Of a stretch of 64,000 bases of DNA, positions 49,401-62,819 are shown in pieces (positions within the stretch are counted from its first letter, which is position 1; each line of letters starts with the position of its first letter). The translations under genes and the position numbers were made by a program. The DNA is taken from positions 66,740,914 through 66,804,913 of the forward strand of contig CM019236.1 of NCBI GenBank assembly GCA_009741485.1, read 5' to 3'. The notes beneath the pieces were generated by a model that saw nothing but the letters and a program-made list of their open reading frames with translations, was not told the DNA's origin and searched no databases. Source of the stretch: Malurus cyaneus samueli (lineage: Eukaryota > Chordata > Aves > Passeriformes > Maluridae).

Positions 49401-51639
49401 CCCTTCAGAGGCTATTTCCTTAGACTTTGTAACTAAGTTCCCAGTAGTGCTAAGTTACCCTTAGTATGGATGTAGAAATATGTAGTATATATTTTTTGAA
49501 GTCAAAGCAAACATTGAAGAACAAACTGTGAAATTTCATTTGGCAGAGAGAGGTTGCATCATTGGCTTTTCTCTCAGCCTCAGGAGGTTTCATAACATCT
49601 GAAGATATAATCATGAGTCTGAGAAAGCTGACATTTTAGAGAGTCTAAGAATGGAAAAAAATACTAACCATTAAATATCAGGGATGTGAAGGGAGTGCAC
49701 AAGTGAGTGATCACAGGATGCTCAAGAAAGCAATGATCATTAAAAAGTTCAAACATGTACTCTTAAGTCTTGTGAAAAGGCATCCTGTTTATGCTCCCCA
49801 TATTCTTCCCACACTGGGGAGACCCCAAATGCTCCAGAAGTTTCAAGATTTCTGGAGATTCCACTGCCTGGGTCTTACTTGGTGTCTTTGGAAGGCTACC
49901 CACATGCAATGGGGATCATTTCCTACCTGAGCATCAGAGGTGCATTTATCATCCTGAATTTCATGTGACATTTTGTTATTCAGTGTGAGTAATACCAAAA
50001 GATCCTACTGTAAGGCTTTTTATTTAGCTTCATTCTGACTCTTCCATGTAGTTCTGTGTTGTCAGAGTTTACTGTCATACCACCATAAATTCTGTGAGTA
50101 CACTGAACAGATTTTGCTGATCCATCACAAAAGAAGTACTTTATTTCATAGGTGTAAAAACATTTGCCACTATTTCTGATATAAAACTGAATATTACATA
50201 AAACACACTTGTGTAGGTTTTTCTTCTATGCAGAGGCCTGTATATGTCTATGTGTGGTAAGTATTTCTTATTACATTTGCATGTGCATATTATTTGTGCT
50301 GTGTCTGTGTGCGCATGTGCATGTTTAAATGTTTTAAAGAAAGGTATTTGAATTTTCTGGATTGACAGGTTTATACTATGCTGCACTATAAAAGAAAGAG
50401 TTGTAATAACTATTATAAAGTCTATAGATCTAGAAAATAATCTGCTCTTGCTGATACCATATAAAAATAAAGACAGTGTTGTTTAATTTGGCTGTGAAAA
50501 GGATTGCTTCTGGACTACCAGAAGTATACATTAATGTGAAGCTTGTTTCCCTTAGTTTGTGTAATGTTTGGCAGGGGGGTGGCATCTTTTTGCCAACGCT
50601 TTATCTTTTATTGTCTTTAGAAAAACCACACAGTTTGTCATTTCTCTTTGAAGCAGACCTGACTGAACCCAGGAATAAGCAGATCTCCTCATGAGACTGC
50701 AATATGTTTTGAAAAGGTTGTCTAACTGAGGTTACATACTGCAAAAACATTGCTCAATTTTATCTCTAACAAGAATTCAAGGGAAAAAAAAATCAGAAAG
50801 TTTTAATGTGACTGACTTGGAATGCACAACACATTTTATTGGACATGCAGCTTTCCACAGTTCTTTTTTTTTTTTTCCCCTGTTTTTCCTTTTACCAGTA
50901 GGAATTTTATTTGGGATGAGGAAAGTGAAAATAGTCCTTTTTCTGGGACTTCTAGTCTTAAATCTATAACAGGAAATAAGTCAAGCCTGCACACCTCAGA
51001 CCTTCAGTGCATTGTCATTTGACAATCTCAGACAACTGAAATTTTTCTCAAGCTTTTAGAAATAATTTTCCATTAATGAAGTGAAAAAATCTGATCATGA
51101 CAGCTCTTCTAAAATGCTGTGCACTGACAATGCAATTGAAATTATTATGACTGGACTAAAGCGGAGTTATTTTATATTTCATACCAAACGATTGTAGACC
51201 TTTTTATTGCGTCGCATATGGAGAGAAAATTTAACTGAATAACTGAAAGGAAACAGAAACCTTCTACATGAGTAACTCATGTAACCAACACATTTCTCTG
51301 TTTCTTAAGATGTCTTTTACCAAGGATTCAATTTTTATTAAATGGAAGTTACTTTACCTACATCAATAGCCTCACTGACTGCAGCATAACTATTTGCATA
51401 TGTTGTGTGAGGATGTCTGATTGCGTATAGTCAGGACTGGTGCCATGTATGTCCCTGTCCTTTTCATACATTTACTCATTTTTTTTCTGGCACTGTGGGT
51501 CCCAGCTGGAACTCTCTGAGTTGCAGAGGCTGAGACTTGTCATTCCTCTTTGGAAGACCAGCAGAGAAAACAAAATTGCTACAGGATATAGCCTGGTGAT
51601 TCATTCACTAGATGCTCGCTCCCTTCTGAGTAATGACTG
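46431..51639. other. Unique AT-rich sequence, no gene seen
   Basis: No CR1, LTR, RNA gene or convincing exon. A T run lies near 50863-50877. Confidence 0.5.
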
Positions 51640-51685
51640 AATCACAGCAGATGCCCAGGTTGGAAAAGACTACTTGTCATGAAAC
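51640..51685 (-). mobile_element. Possible short CR1 3' tail, minus strand
   Basis: The text tgaatcacagcagatgccca followed by ggttggaaaagactacttgt resembles the reverse complement of a CR1 terminus. Only about 45 bases match, so it may be coincidence. Confidence 0.35.
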
Positions 51686-54600
51686 TGTGTGGCTATGTTT
51701 AGTGCTGTCCTTGTGTCCTGACTTGGTATTCTCTCATTCTAAGGCGTATCACACCCTCAAACTTTCTGCAGGTAGAATTGGTGTGTTTTATCTCTCATGT
51801 GAGCTACTCTAGAAAGGAAATAATTGATTTATGGTAAAGTTTATTGTAAGTAAAATGAAGTGACCCCTCAAAGTTTACAGATGTATGTCAAAATTCCTAT
51901 AATCTAGAGCATATTTTCTGAGGAAAGATAGGTGACCCTGTGAGCCTGACCCAGAGATAATGAGGGATTTCTTCTGGAGCTTTTCCTCCATTTTCCTTTC
52001 ATTGTTCTATCCATCCCTGATACATTGTTCAAGAGACAACCCTGCCACATTATTGGCATTTCTTATGCCTTGTCTAAGACATCGGTTACATAAAGGTTTT
52101 TTTGAAAAACCTTTTTGGAAATTTTTTGGAAAGTTTTTGATTTACAGATAATTCCACTTGTTTATATTTTGTACATTTCTTAATCTATAAGGTTTGGGAT
52201 AGTAATGAAAGTGAGTGACAATGAAGCATTAATTATTTCATGCTAATACAGGAATCATTCTTCAGCTGAGAAAGCTGCTGATTGAGGATTTGTGGTGGTG
52301 GTAGTTGTTGGATATTTGCAACATAAGGATGTACTAGCAAAGATGAAATTAAAATGCTGTTCCGGACTGTTTATTCACTGTAGCATACATATCAGTAAAT
52401 AATGAAAATCAGACTTCCAGGCACATTTTAGGATTTTTCCATTTCTGTTCATGTGTGTCTTTTGGGGATGAATAACATAGTCATTGTTTTTTAAGGCTCT
52501 TTAAATATTCTTCACCAGCTCAGCATCTTTGGGAACTAAATGTAGCGCATTCCACAGTATGTGAGACCACGTAATGTAAACTGCTACTAATGTGTATGTT
52601 TTACATATCGCATGTTTTGAAGCCCTTTATTCTTGCGTGTGAATTTTTTCTCACAGTAGTATGTATTTTTGTTTGTCCTGTTTGTTAGTCATTGTCTACT
52701 CTTTAACATAAACTGAAGACCTATTTTGTTAATTTTTTCCCCCTGATCTTCTCTAATTTATCAGTTGTACACCCTACATTTTTAAAACTTACTATCTGAA
52801 GCTTTTTACACAGTAAATAGCTGCAGATAACTATCTTACCTACTTTTCTTCAATTTAGCAAAAAATTTCTCCTCCATTTTCCCTGGATTATTTCTTCAAT
52901 TATCAATTCTTTCCCATTTGCTGACTAACACAGAAATGATCTGGCTTATGGTTGTTTCACTTCCTTATTTGTGCATTGGGATAATTAATTGTGTGTTTGT
53001 AATATAAGTACTGGGATGGTACTGACAAATTCTTTGGGTGCTAATGAATTTTTCAGTTAAATTGTCATCTTAAGAGTTGGGGCCGAATCCTGATGCTGTA
53101 GCTCAGGTATTATTCTGCCTTGTAACTACCGTGTATCTTCCTGAGAACTTTCATGAACAGAAGGATGTGAAAACTGAAAACAGGTTCTCTGTTCACAAGG
53201 TAATACATATGAAGAGGAAGGAAAATAGTTTGACGCTAATTTCTGTCCCTGTCCCATCACTTCTGTCTTCTGCTCTGCATCTCCTCACCCTCAGTGTTTC
53301 ACGTTCATCTCTCTGAACTCCTCATCATGTCTTCCCTTACCATGGTAGCAGATCCAATATAAGTTACCTGTCATGCTTTCCCACGCCTTTTCTTTGTTCA
53401 TTGGCTGGACATTGATCTCGTGTTGCAAATAAATTTCCCCTTCTCTGCATTGTTCAGAATATAATGGGGAGAAAGGAACATCAAGAAGCCATGTTGGAGG
53501 TGCTGACAGTGAACAACATCGTTGCTTTTCTTCTCTTGCTTCACAAAAAAGGAGGGGGCATGAAGTTTTGAATCCCACAGAAACTTGTACACAAGTGAGT
53601 ATCTCCTTTTGCATCTGTGAGATCTTAAAAAGATCTGCAAAAGTTATAAAATAGTCTAAGCTTTACTTTCCTAAGAGATAAGGAAATTTATTGCTTGCAA
53701 GGTTATTTACAACATAAGCAAACACAAACAGAAGGATGAAAGGAAAGATAACATTTATTGCAAATACCCAAGAAAAAATGTTCATGAAATGGGAGCTTAG
53801 GAAGTGCTTCCCCATTTTGCTTTCTAGAATTGGAGTTAGAGGTTCATTAATGTATGAAGGTAAGACCAGCATGTGCTACACTACCTTTGTCCATTATTTG
53901 AGAAAGTCAATAACAACTAACAGTATCAATTCAATATTTTAGGCAAGTTGCACAGCCTTAATGACAAATTCATGATAGGATAAATCAATGAATTTTTTTC
54001 ACCCAGCTGCATCCTCAGAATTTGTACATGATCATAGTCTTGTTGGACTGGGACAGGGCAGAGTCAGGAACATGCAGGTCAAAAAGAAAGATCAGAATGT
54101 ACTTGCTGACACTGCGTAGGACATAAGTTTCTTGGAAAGCAATGAGCTAAGTACAATTTTGGTATGATTCCAAATGCTATTCAGGGTGTAGCTGATGAAT
54201 TTTTTTGTCCTTTCTTTGGGACTTGAGTTTTTTTAATTTCTGGGTTTCAAGCTTTTCTCATAAAAAAAATGTGGCTAAAAAGTTACTGCAGGCAAGTCTC
54301 CAATGGGAGTCACGTTGCCTCACTCCAGGGACTGAAGCTTTTCTGGAAGTACTAGAAAGCACATGATGAAATCACACCCTTGGGCAGAGAATCACAGCCT
54401 TAACAGAGAAAGAGGAACAAGCTCCCAGTGGCGCAGGGTTAACAAAGCTGTCCCCACCATCAGGGAGGTGGAGGCCTGGCTGATGAAGTCTATCGGTCCT
54501 CTTTATCCCTTCAGCCCCCTTGGCACCTTTCTCCATCAAACACTGAGTGACGTGCTCTTTTTTCACCATGCAGGGGTGCAACATAAGGGTTAGAGCATTG

Positions 54601-55679
54601 GAAGGCAAGGGGAGCTTGTTACACGCTGTCAGCCAAGAAATGCTAGGAGTTATAGGCAGGACAAAAATCAGTGGTATTTGAGTTTTTGACAAGTAGGAAG
54701 AATTTTCTTAGGAATAATTTGGGCCTCATCAGAAAAGAACAGCTGGAGGGTGGCCCAGCTCTGGGCAGCTAAGTGGTATTGTCCCCAAGTTATTAATGAT
54801 GGATGCTGATGTCCCATCAAGGCAATTTGGAATGAAGAGTGACATTTTTTTTTATAGTAATTAAAACTAAGTTGCAAATGACTCAAGCTGAAGCTGCCAT
54901 TGCAGTCCACTTTTGCTTATGCATAAAATGAGCAGGGCCATCTTTAGGGGCAGTTGAAAGACAAAACTGGCTTAGTCATAAGTTAGGAAAGACAAAATAA
55001 GCAAATAGGAATAATTTGCCACTTGCCACTATTTTCTGAGAAAATCAACAGCAGTGAGGAATGTAATTACTTCTTTGTTTTATTTGGAAATGAAGATAAC
55101 AGCAAAAGGTGACAAAATATAATCTAAGAAAATAAGATAAGGCTATTCCAGCTTATTTTATTTTCCCATTGTATTCTTTTCTTCTTTCTTTATGTTATGC
55201 TACCTAAATACCATTGAATATTTCTACTTAGCAGCACAATCTCATTCCTACTTACACAGAAATTCATACTTTTCTTCTGTTGGTACTTAGTGGTTCTTGT
55301 GCATAACATAAAGAAATCAGTATGAATCACTGAAAGTATTGTCAACCCCAGCCATTCAAAAAAATTACTAGAAAAGGATTTTCTCAACAGGAATAAATAA
55401 AGATATGTATGTATGTGCCTATTAGTATGAATATCAGGTTTGTGACATCAGGGTTAATTTCAGTTTTGTTTTCAAATCTTGCTCAACAATGTATTAGCCA
55501 TTTACTTATTTTTATTTCAATGAAGTTTCTCTTGTTATCAATTGACTTAAGGAAAGAGCTCTTTATTCAGCATTCGGATATGAATGCAATCAAAAATAGT
55601 ATCAGAATAGTGTTCTGTGCTCTGATGACAACATAGCAATTGAAATTAGAACTTTTATATTTTGCTTTTCAGGTTTGGC

Positions 55680-55795
55680 TTCTGGTTTTTTTGTTTTTTT
55701 TTTTTTGGTGTGCTGTGTTTGGATTTTGTATTTGATTTTAGGGTGTTTTTTGTTTGTTTTTCATTAATTTTAAACTTTTTTTTTTTTTTTGTAAA
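55680..55795. repeat. T/G-rich low-complexity tracts
   Basis: T runs with ttggtgtg and tttgtttg interruptions; similar in style to 46300-46430. Confidence 0.9.
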
Positions 55796-56444
55796 GTATG
55801 GATTACATAAGGTGTATCTGTTTTACATGATTATATCTGAGACAAAAGTCCCCACACCTGTCTTGCAGCCAAGAAGTTGTCTCTTCTGCTGTGTTTGTTT
55901 AAGCAAGGCCAAAGTTCAGCCTGCAACTCATGCCATGCTGCTCGCATCAGCAGCCCGGTCATGTCTGGACCACTGACCTATTTGCCTGGAAGAGGCCTGA
56001 CAGTTACAGCAACCAAATATTTCTGACTTCTTCTCCAAGCAGGAATGAGTTTGTGGTGCATCACTTCCTCACCAAATTCAAGGTAAGAATAGGACCAGTC
56101 TTATGGTCTTTGAAGCTCAAGAGGGTATGATAATGAATTCTTTGCCCCATGCTGGTGCATGCCTTGTTGCAATCATGTTTAATTTGTCCTGCTACTTCTC
56201 CTTCATAAAATAGCACAGCCCACAAAGGAACAGCTCCTGCTTAATAGAAATTACATCGGCAAGTTTTTTTTTTAAATTTTGTTGCTCTGTGCTGGTGTTT
56301 CTGAGAAATTGTAGAAAGTTCAGTCTTGTCTGATAGCAAGATGATTGCTATAAACAGCTGCTCTCAATCACCCAGGCAGTGAAGGGATATGCCAAGGCTG
56401 ACATATGAAGACTCAGAAAAACAAAAAAATAATGAAGAAAAGTA

Positions 56445-56510
56445 AGACTAAGACTAATAATAATAATAAAAATAATAATAATAAGACGAAGAATGAGAAG
56501 AAGAAGGTGG
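56445..56510. repeat. AAT/GAA trinucleotide repeat
   Basis: aataataataataaa units pass into agaagaagaagg. Confidence 0.9.
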
Positions 56511-57077
56511 TGGGGAAGGGAAACCCAGCAATGGTTACAGAAACATGGCCTAGCTTCTGTTCAGTAAACCCTCTCTTCAACACATCTTGTCAGCTCATTA
56601 CACAACATGTTTAGCAGGGGTTTTCGCCCTTCTTTCCTGACTTCTCCACTCCGCTTTCCTGTTTACAGCAGGCTAGGAACAAAACCTGTCAGAATAGCTG
56701 GAGAGCTGGAGCCGGGCTGCAGGGGAGCTCCCTGCCAAAGTGAGTTTTGCAGGGTTCAGCTGCAGAGACGCCAAGGCACTGCCCCGGTCTTTGACAATAA
56801 ACTCAGTAGTTTCACTTCAGCAGAAGCTGTATGTTTTGGTATGTACACACCAAGCTCTGCCCTTGCTCCTACAAAGCAAAGTGTTTTCCTGGATAGAATG
56901 CTTCCTAAAACAAAAATAGGCTTGTGCCATTTATGAGGCTTCTGCCTTTTATTTTTAATGCACCTTTTTTTACCCCCAATGTATTTCCTTATTTTTAAAT
57001 TAAAACTTATCAAATCTCTTCATTTAATATTGTGCATTTCAGAAGCTTTTCAAACAAATGGGTTGAATATGTGTGAA

Positions 57078-57149
57078 GAAAACAGAAGTGCAGGTTTGCT
57101 TTGCATTTTATGAGAAAACAGATGTGCAGATTTGCTTTGTATTTTATGA
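57078..57149. repeat. 36-bp tandem duplication
   Basis: Two adjacent 36-base copies (57078-57113 and 57114-57149) match at 33 of 36 positions. The three differences are substitutions and there are no indels. Confidence 0.93.
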
Positions 57150-60100
57150 AACAAAAATTGCCAAATGCATGCCGTACCACTAGAGAACAGGTAATAAAAC
57201 AAAGGTCATATCAATCCATCAAATTTACCTCCAACATTTCTCTAACACATATCAAAGCACCTGAAATGGTTAATAGCTATAAAAACTCTGCAATAATAGA
57301 TGACTCCATCAATTCTGTTTTCAATGTTTATTCAAATGAAATGTATACCAGAAAACTAGGAAATTTCACATGCAGTCTGTTAATCTGACCTCTGCTTCCT
57401 GTGTTCTACCATGTTAGCTTCAATGGACATTTAAAAAATACAGCCCTACATAAAATAAAGCATAGAAGCAATTTCATTTGTAAGCAAATAGGTTTTAGTT
57501 TTAAACATTCAGAAGATTGTTTATAATATTCATAAATTGGAAAAGAAGCAAAGCATTTTAAAAATTGAAAATAAATTGCTGGTGTCTTTTTTAATTTATT
57601 TGTTTGCTTGACAAACACCTTGTTTTGCAATCTTAAAATGAAATCTTAATTTTTTTCCTGTCAAGTTATTTAACTTAGTGCTTTCAACCAGAATAGCTGG
57701 AATGTGCTGCTGATTATAGCAATTGCATGGTCTTCCATTATTTAAAAGAGCCACATAGACTTTGAAGAACCATAGAAGGAAATCATTCAGGTAGCTCTTC
57801 CTGGCAAAGAATCACTTCCCTTCCCTTTACAAAACCTGCTCCTTGTGTGTTTTATGATTCTTTCACATGACACCTCATTCAAATACAGAATTAACTGAGG
57901 CTTTACTGAACACCTTATGGTCATGCTATAAGATGCGGGAGATGGAAAGTATGAGGAACATATTGCTGTTTAAAGTTTACACAGCTTTGGAAGCCTGAAG
58001 ACTATTGAGATCATACTGGAAAAAGTATATGAAGGTGAGAATGTGTTCTTCAAGACTCTTAATATATTATCATAAAGAGGAAAATTAGATCACTAAGATG
58101 GTTTTCAAATATTAAGTCTCCTGCATGATAAGACTTTCATGGCAAAATAATTACTCCAGATTCTCAAGCAAAAATGTATGGTTAGTGGAAATGAACAAGG
58201 TGGAAATGAAACTTTTGGTAGCTGTTTGACATAGCTCATGGCTGCAGCAGTTAGACTGAATAATGACATTTAAATTGTATCTGGTTATAAGTGTTGCTTA
58301 TAAATGCACCCTTCAAAGACAATGGTCACCCAGAGAAAATTTAAGGAGCAAATTAGAGATTTGGAGTTCTAGTTTGTCCCTATTTGTGCATTGTTATTAA
58401 ATGGAAAAATACAACTATAGTTTATGTCAGATTAAAAAGGTGAAGTCATAAGAGTTAACCATAGTTAAATTTCCCTCATACAGGCATTAGGGATACAGCT
58501 TTGGAATGTCTCTCTCTCTGTTTCATAAATGGGCATTACACACTGTGGTCATGGCTCCAAAAATAAAGACAGCAAAACATTGTGTTACAAACACAACAGT
58601 GTCATTACAAATAGTAAGATTTAGTTGTCATCGTTCTATAACCACTGTTTTAAGTAACTCAACAGGAAACTGCAGGACTCTGAGAAAACAGGTTACATGA
58701 ACACAGGGCATACAGGAGCCTTGCTTTCCTTACCCTCTTATTAAGCAAATACAGGAGAAGAGTTTCCATGCACAGCAATGTCCAAGGCTTGCACGAAAAT
58801 GGAGGTTTGGATAATGTGTCTTCAAAGCGGCGATCCTCAGTGTTGCCTATGCCTTATTAAATGACCTACTTTATCTAAGTGCTCGGGGGGGGGTGGTAGA
58901 CACCACTGCTGCCCTTCCAGAGTGACAGGACAAATAGCTCATTGGTGAGAGCATCAGTTCTTTAGAGAGCAATGGAAATTAGAGCACTGTCTATTAGGAG
59001 ATGATGTGGGTGTTAGAAAACTGATCACAGGCTGGCTTTCTGAAACACACTGGGACTTAGAGGACAAAACTACATATATTGTATTTTTTTGTAATCGTAA
59101 AGTGTATTTTGCTATAAAAAACCAAACTCTCTTTATGTTACCCAATATGTTACTAATGAATGACAGAAGTCCCTCTGAACCTGGCAGAGTCTGTGTGAAA
59201 TGAATCTGTGGGCTCAATGACATAACCAGTGTGCTGTCAGCCTGCATCTATTAGACATGCAAAACAGTTGAGGGTGCACTGGTTGTACCACGCTGTATCT
59301 GAAAAGCTGCAAGCCTGATGGTGCATTCTGCAGTTTTGGTTGCAAAACTCTCAGGTTTGGGCTAAGGAAACCACAAAGCAAAACACAAGAATGCACCCAG
59401 ATAATTTATCTTTAGTAAGCTGCATGAGCTAAACAGTGTGCCTTAATTTTACAGCATGCCTACCCTATAGGCTGCTTCATTCCTTTCCATTCAGAAGTAA
59501 GAGCCTAATTTTCATAACCTTACTTCATACAAACCTTTATTTCCTCCTCATACTATGGAGGTGAAATTAGGAAGGCTGATGCCACAATTGGATGACTGCT
59601 CTCCATAATTTGACAAGTGTCCTTTTAGAACATTTCCTCTAAAAAGAATTAAAAGAAAATAAGGTTTTGAAATAGTGGTGTGGTGAACTGAAAGAAATAT
59701 ATGTCAACTTTGCAATAAATGAAACAATGCCTGAAAAAACATACTTATTAAAAAACACTATTTATGCTTCTCTTTGTCCTAATTGCAAGCTGACGGGTTG
59801 AAAGACACCAACAGAATGTCATCATTGCCAGATTCTACATCTGGATCTTTGATTTATTTGACAGACATGTAACATCCAAAATAACTAGGCGTATTGCCAG
59901 TGACTGTTCAGATGTTGATGCAGGGGAACACACAATGTTCTTCACAGATCCGTGTCCGGTCATTCCCCCAAAACTGCGCTTTTCTGCTTGTCTTCGTTTG
60001 TGTTGACCTTCTCTGGACTGAGGAAAGTACTTCTCTATTTGTTTTCTTCCATGGAAGGAAGGTGGCTGGGAAAGCTAATTTTTTTTTTTTTACTTCAGGT

Positions 60101-60300
60101 TTAATGATGCAGCAGTCATGAATCAGAGCTAGATGAAACTGAGTTAAGGAGCCAAAAGTAATTAAAATCTGTGACCACAAGGAAATCAACAGAATGGAAG
60201 AAATTCCAGCCTTTTAACTCAGTAAACGTCAGTGAGCCACAAATCCTACTTTTGATAATCATGTTTGCCTTTTCTATGTAATATTTATGTAATATGACCG

Positions 60301-60322
60301 AAAAAAAAAAAAAAAAAAAAAA
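60301..60322. repeat. Poly-A run
   Basis: Twenty-two consecutive A residues. No retrocopied sequence is recognised upstream of it. Confidence 0.95.
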
Positions 60323-62819
60323 GACAGCAAGCTAGGTATATGCACCATCATGTAGAAGCAAACTGTACATTCATGAAACAATTGTATAAACAGGGCTTGT
60401 CATAATCCATATAAACACACTAGATATGAAAATGCTGAGCCTATTATTTCTATTTATTTAATAAGACAAATTGCTTATATGCTATTTATTTAAATAATTG
60501 CAACCATCTTCTTCCCACCCTTGCTTTTTCCTTTCAGAGAGAAACAACTCCTCGAAATAACTAGTGTCAGCTGTGAATTCTGGAGGAGAAGCCAAGAATA
60601 TAAAGCCCGTGCCTGTGCGGACAGATCTGACCCTCATGGGGAACATGGTGACACAGTCTCTTTCCCCCACCCGGACAGGCTGGTGTCAGCAGCTTATAGA
60701 GATGGCAGCCAAGGGACTTTTAGACCTGGAGCCAAGGGACTGATTTCACTGCAGCTGCTCCTGAGAGTCAGACAGCCCTTGCTGAGGATGAGATTGCACT
60801 TTCACTATCACTGCTCGGAGGGGACGATACTGCCGGGACGCTGCTGGCAAGACCCAGCATTCCCATAGCACCCCTGAGGTGCCTGCCTGTGTTTACATAG
60901 CTCAGCGTAAGAGCGGGGTGTTCTGTGCTCACCTACAACTTACGTGCTGCAAGTTAGCACCATCTCTGGGGCAGCCTCATTGCAAAGTCTGCGCTCTAAC
61001 TTGTTTGCTTCGCTGTGTTACACTCCGGTGTTGCTGAATGACATAGGACTAAACTTAAAGCAAAAAGATGGCACCCACTGCCTCTGAGGAAATTAAGTAG
61101 AGGCACCATGACAAGGTTTCTTCCTATGTCACACTGGCGGTGTCCATGGCACACATTGCTTCCACTGACAAATCCCAGTAACTTTTGTTTTTCAGCATGC
61201 TCCGTTGCTCTTAGGTTTTTTCCATTCTTTGTTCTCTTGTAACAACACTAGCCCTGAGGCTTCTTGGGGGTCTGGGTTGCAATTTATGAATGTGAAACTT
61301 TTTAAAGGTCACCAGAGTGCTTGCTCCTCCTGTCAACAACTTGCCTTGCAAGCGGGCTGGAGAAAAGTGTTTGGTTCAGTTCCTGGGTACACCGTAGAAT
61401 AATCTAGTAACAGCACTTTGAAACACCTTATTAAAACTGTCACCATGTTTAGAAAGATCTATGGGCTGCAGAAAAAGAACATCTTCTTATAAAGCTGGAA
61501 AACAAAACGGCATGTCCAAGTGTAAACTGTCCTTGTCTGAACTGGACAGATCTCTGTTTTGTGTAATCAGTCAACACATCTCTGGGTCACATCAATCAAA
61601 GCTGTTCCCCACCCGCAGTCGCTTTGGTCCACATCTGCCTGTGTTTGGGGGTGTGCATGCTATCCCTGCAGACTGACACAGGTGATACTGATGCCTGTTG
61701 ATGGGGAATCTGCTTTGTCTGAGATTCCTGAAGGGCCTCTCACTGCTTTCAGCAAGGGACTTTACTGTTGCATTGCTCTTAAAAATTACAGATTGCACTA
61801 CTGAGCTAAAAATAGCTGTGTGCTCATGAGAGGTGAGATGTCTGGCTTCTCTCTTGGTGGCTGCTTGGACACTGGCTGGAGGGGCCAGTCACTAGTGGCA
61901 AAATTTGGGTTTCTTCCTTCCCCCCTGCACAGCTCTTTAAGTGTAATAATAGCACATTTTCTTGCCTTTCAGATCTCCTCACAGTGAGCCAAGGGGAAAA
62001 GAATGAGTTCGTTGAAGTGTTTTGTATTAATCAACTAGTTGCCAAGAGAATAACTTTTAGCACAGTGGAGCTTGCCTTTTGCAGCAGCAAATAAAACATG
62101 CTGCTTATATTTTGTTTCAACCCTAACCATGCTCTCAAGTGTGATATTTATTGTTTGTTCTGGTTGTGCCAGAAACCTAGTTAAAACTCGGTCATGCAAA
62201 GTCATAGAAAAGTACCAAATATATGCCAAATAAATTAACATAATTTAAAATTACTTTCTAATTGCATATGGTAAGCGAAAAACTTTTAGAACAAGTGTAG
62301 GGTAGTATAGCCTTCATTAGAACAGTGTTTCCATATGTTAGCTACATGAAAATGCTTATAAACCTTTTAAAGCTTAATTTGTTTGTGGTTAGTGCTGCTT
62401 TGGTTTTTTTTTGGGGTGGCGGGGTAATTGTGAGACAGAGGTAGGATGTGTTATCTCCCAGGTAAAAAGATACAAGTTCACTGCAGTGTGCTCTAATATT
62501 ACTGGTTCCCCTGAATGCTTTTAACCTGTGATAAAATCACCTTCAAGGTAAGTCTGTTTGCATTCATCGTGAGATACTTCCAAGATAATAATGCTGAAAT
62601 ACCTTAAAATAATTCTCATACTGCAACCACCTACGTACGAGTTCCTACCAGGAATTAAAAAGTAAGTTTTATACTAGGAATTCGAAAGTCTATCCAGTCA
62701 CTACTCCTAGGGATTTTTTTTTTCCAATGAAAGATGATAAGGGGAGAAAGTATAGAGTATTTTCATGCTCACTCTGAGAAGGTATTTTGGGTCAAAAAGG
62801 TGGATAAAATGGGATTTTT
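60323..62819. other. Unique sequence with two candidate exons
   Basis: The part at 60.55-61.1 kb is more GC-rich than its surroundings. Strong acceptor-like sites end at 60537 (cttgctttttcctttcag form) and at 61972 (tttcttgcctttcag), each followed by an open frame (110 and 39 codons). The frame after 61972 stops next to an AATAAA at about 62090. No product is recognised, and a linked donor or partner exon is missing. This could be a noncoding or coding gene end, a conserved element, or chance. Confidence 0.3.

Larger units (their letters stand above)
51686..60300. other. Unique AT-rich sequence with simple repeats
   Basis: The largest quiet stretch of the window. It holds a T/G-rich tract at 55680-55795, a TAA/GAA repeat at 56445-56510, a 36-bp tandem duplication at 57078-57149 and a G run near 58885. 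No coding exon is supported. A donor-like aattcaag/gtaaga lies at about 56081, but the frame upstream of it is closed by a stop at 55900. Confidence 0.45.

Noticed and set aside
55869..56081. Possible internal exon between tgtcttgcag and aag/gtaaga
   Set aside because: No frame is open across the whole interval; the frame leading to the donor has a stop at 55900-55902. Could still be a noncoding exon.
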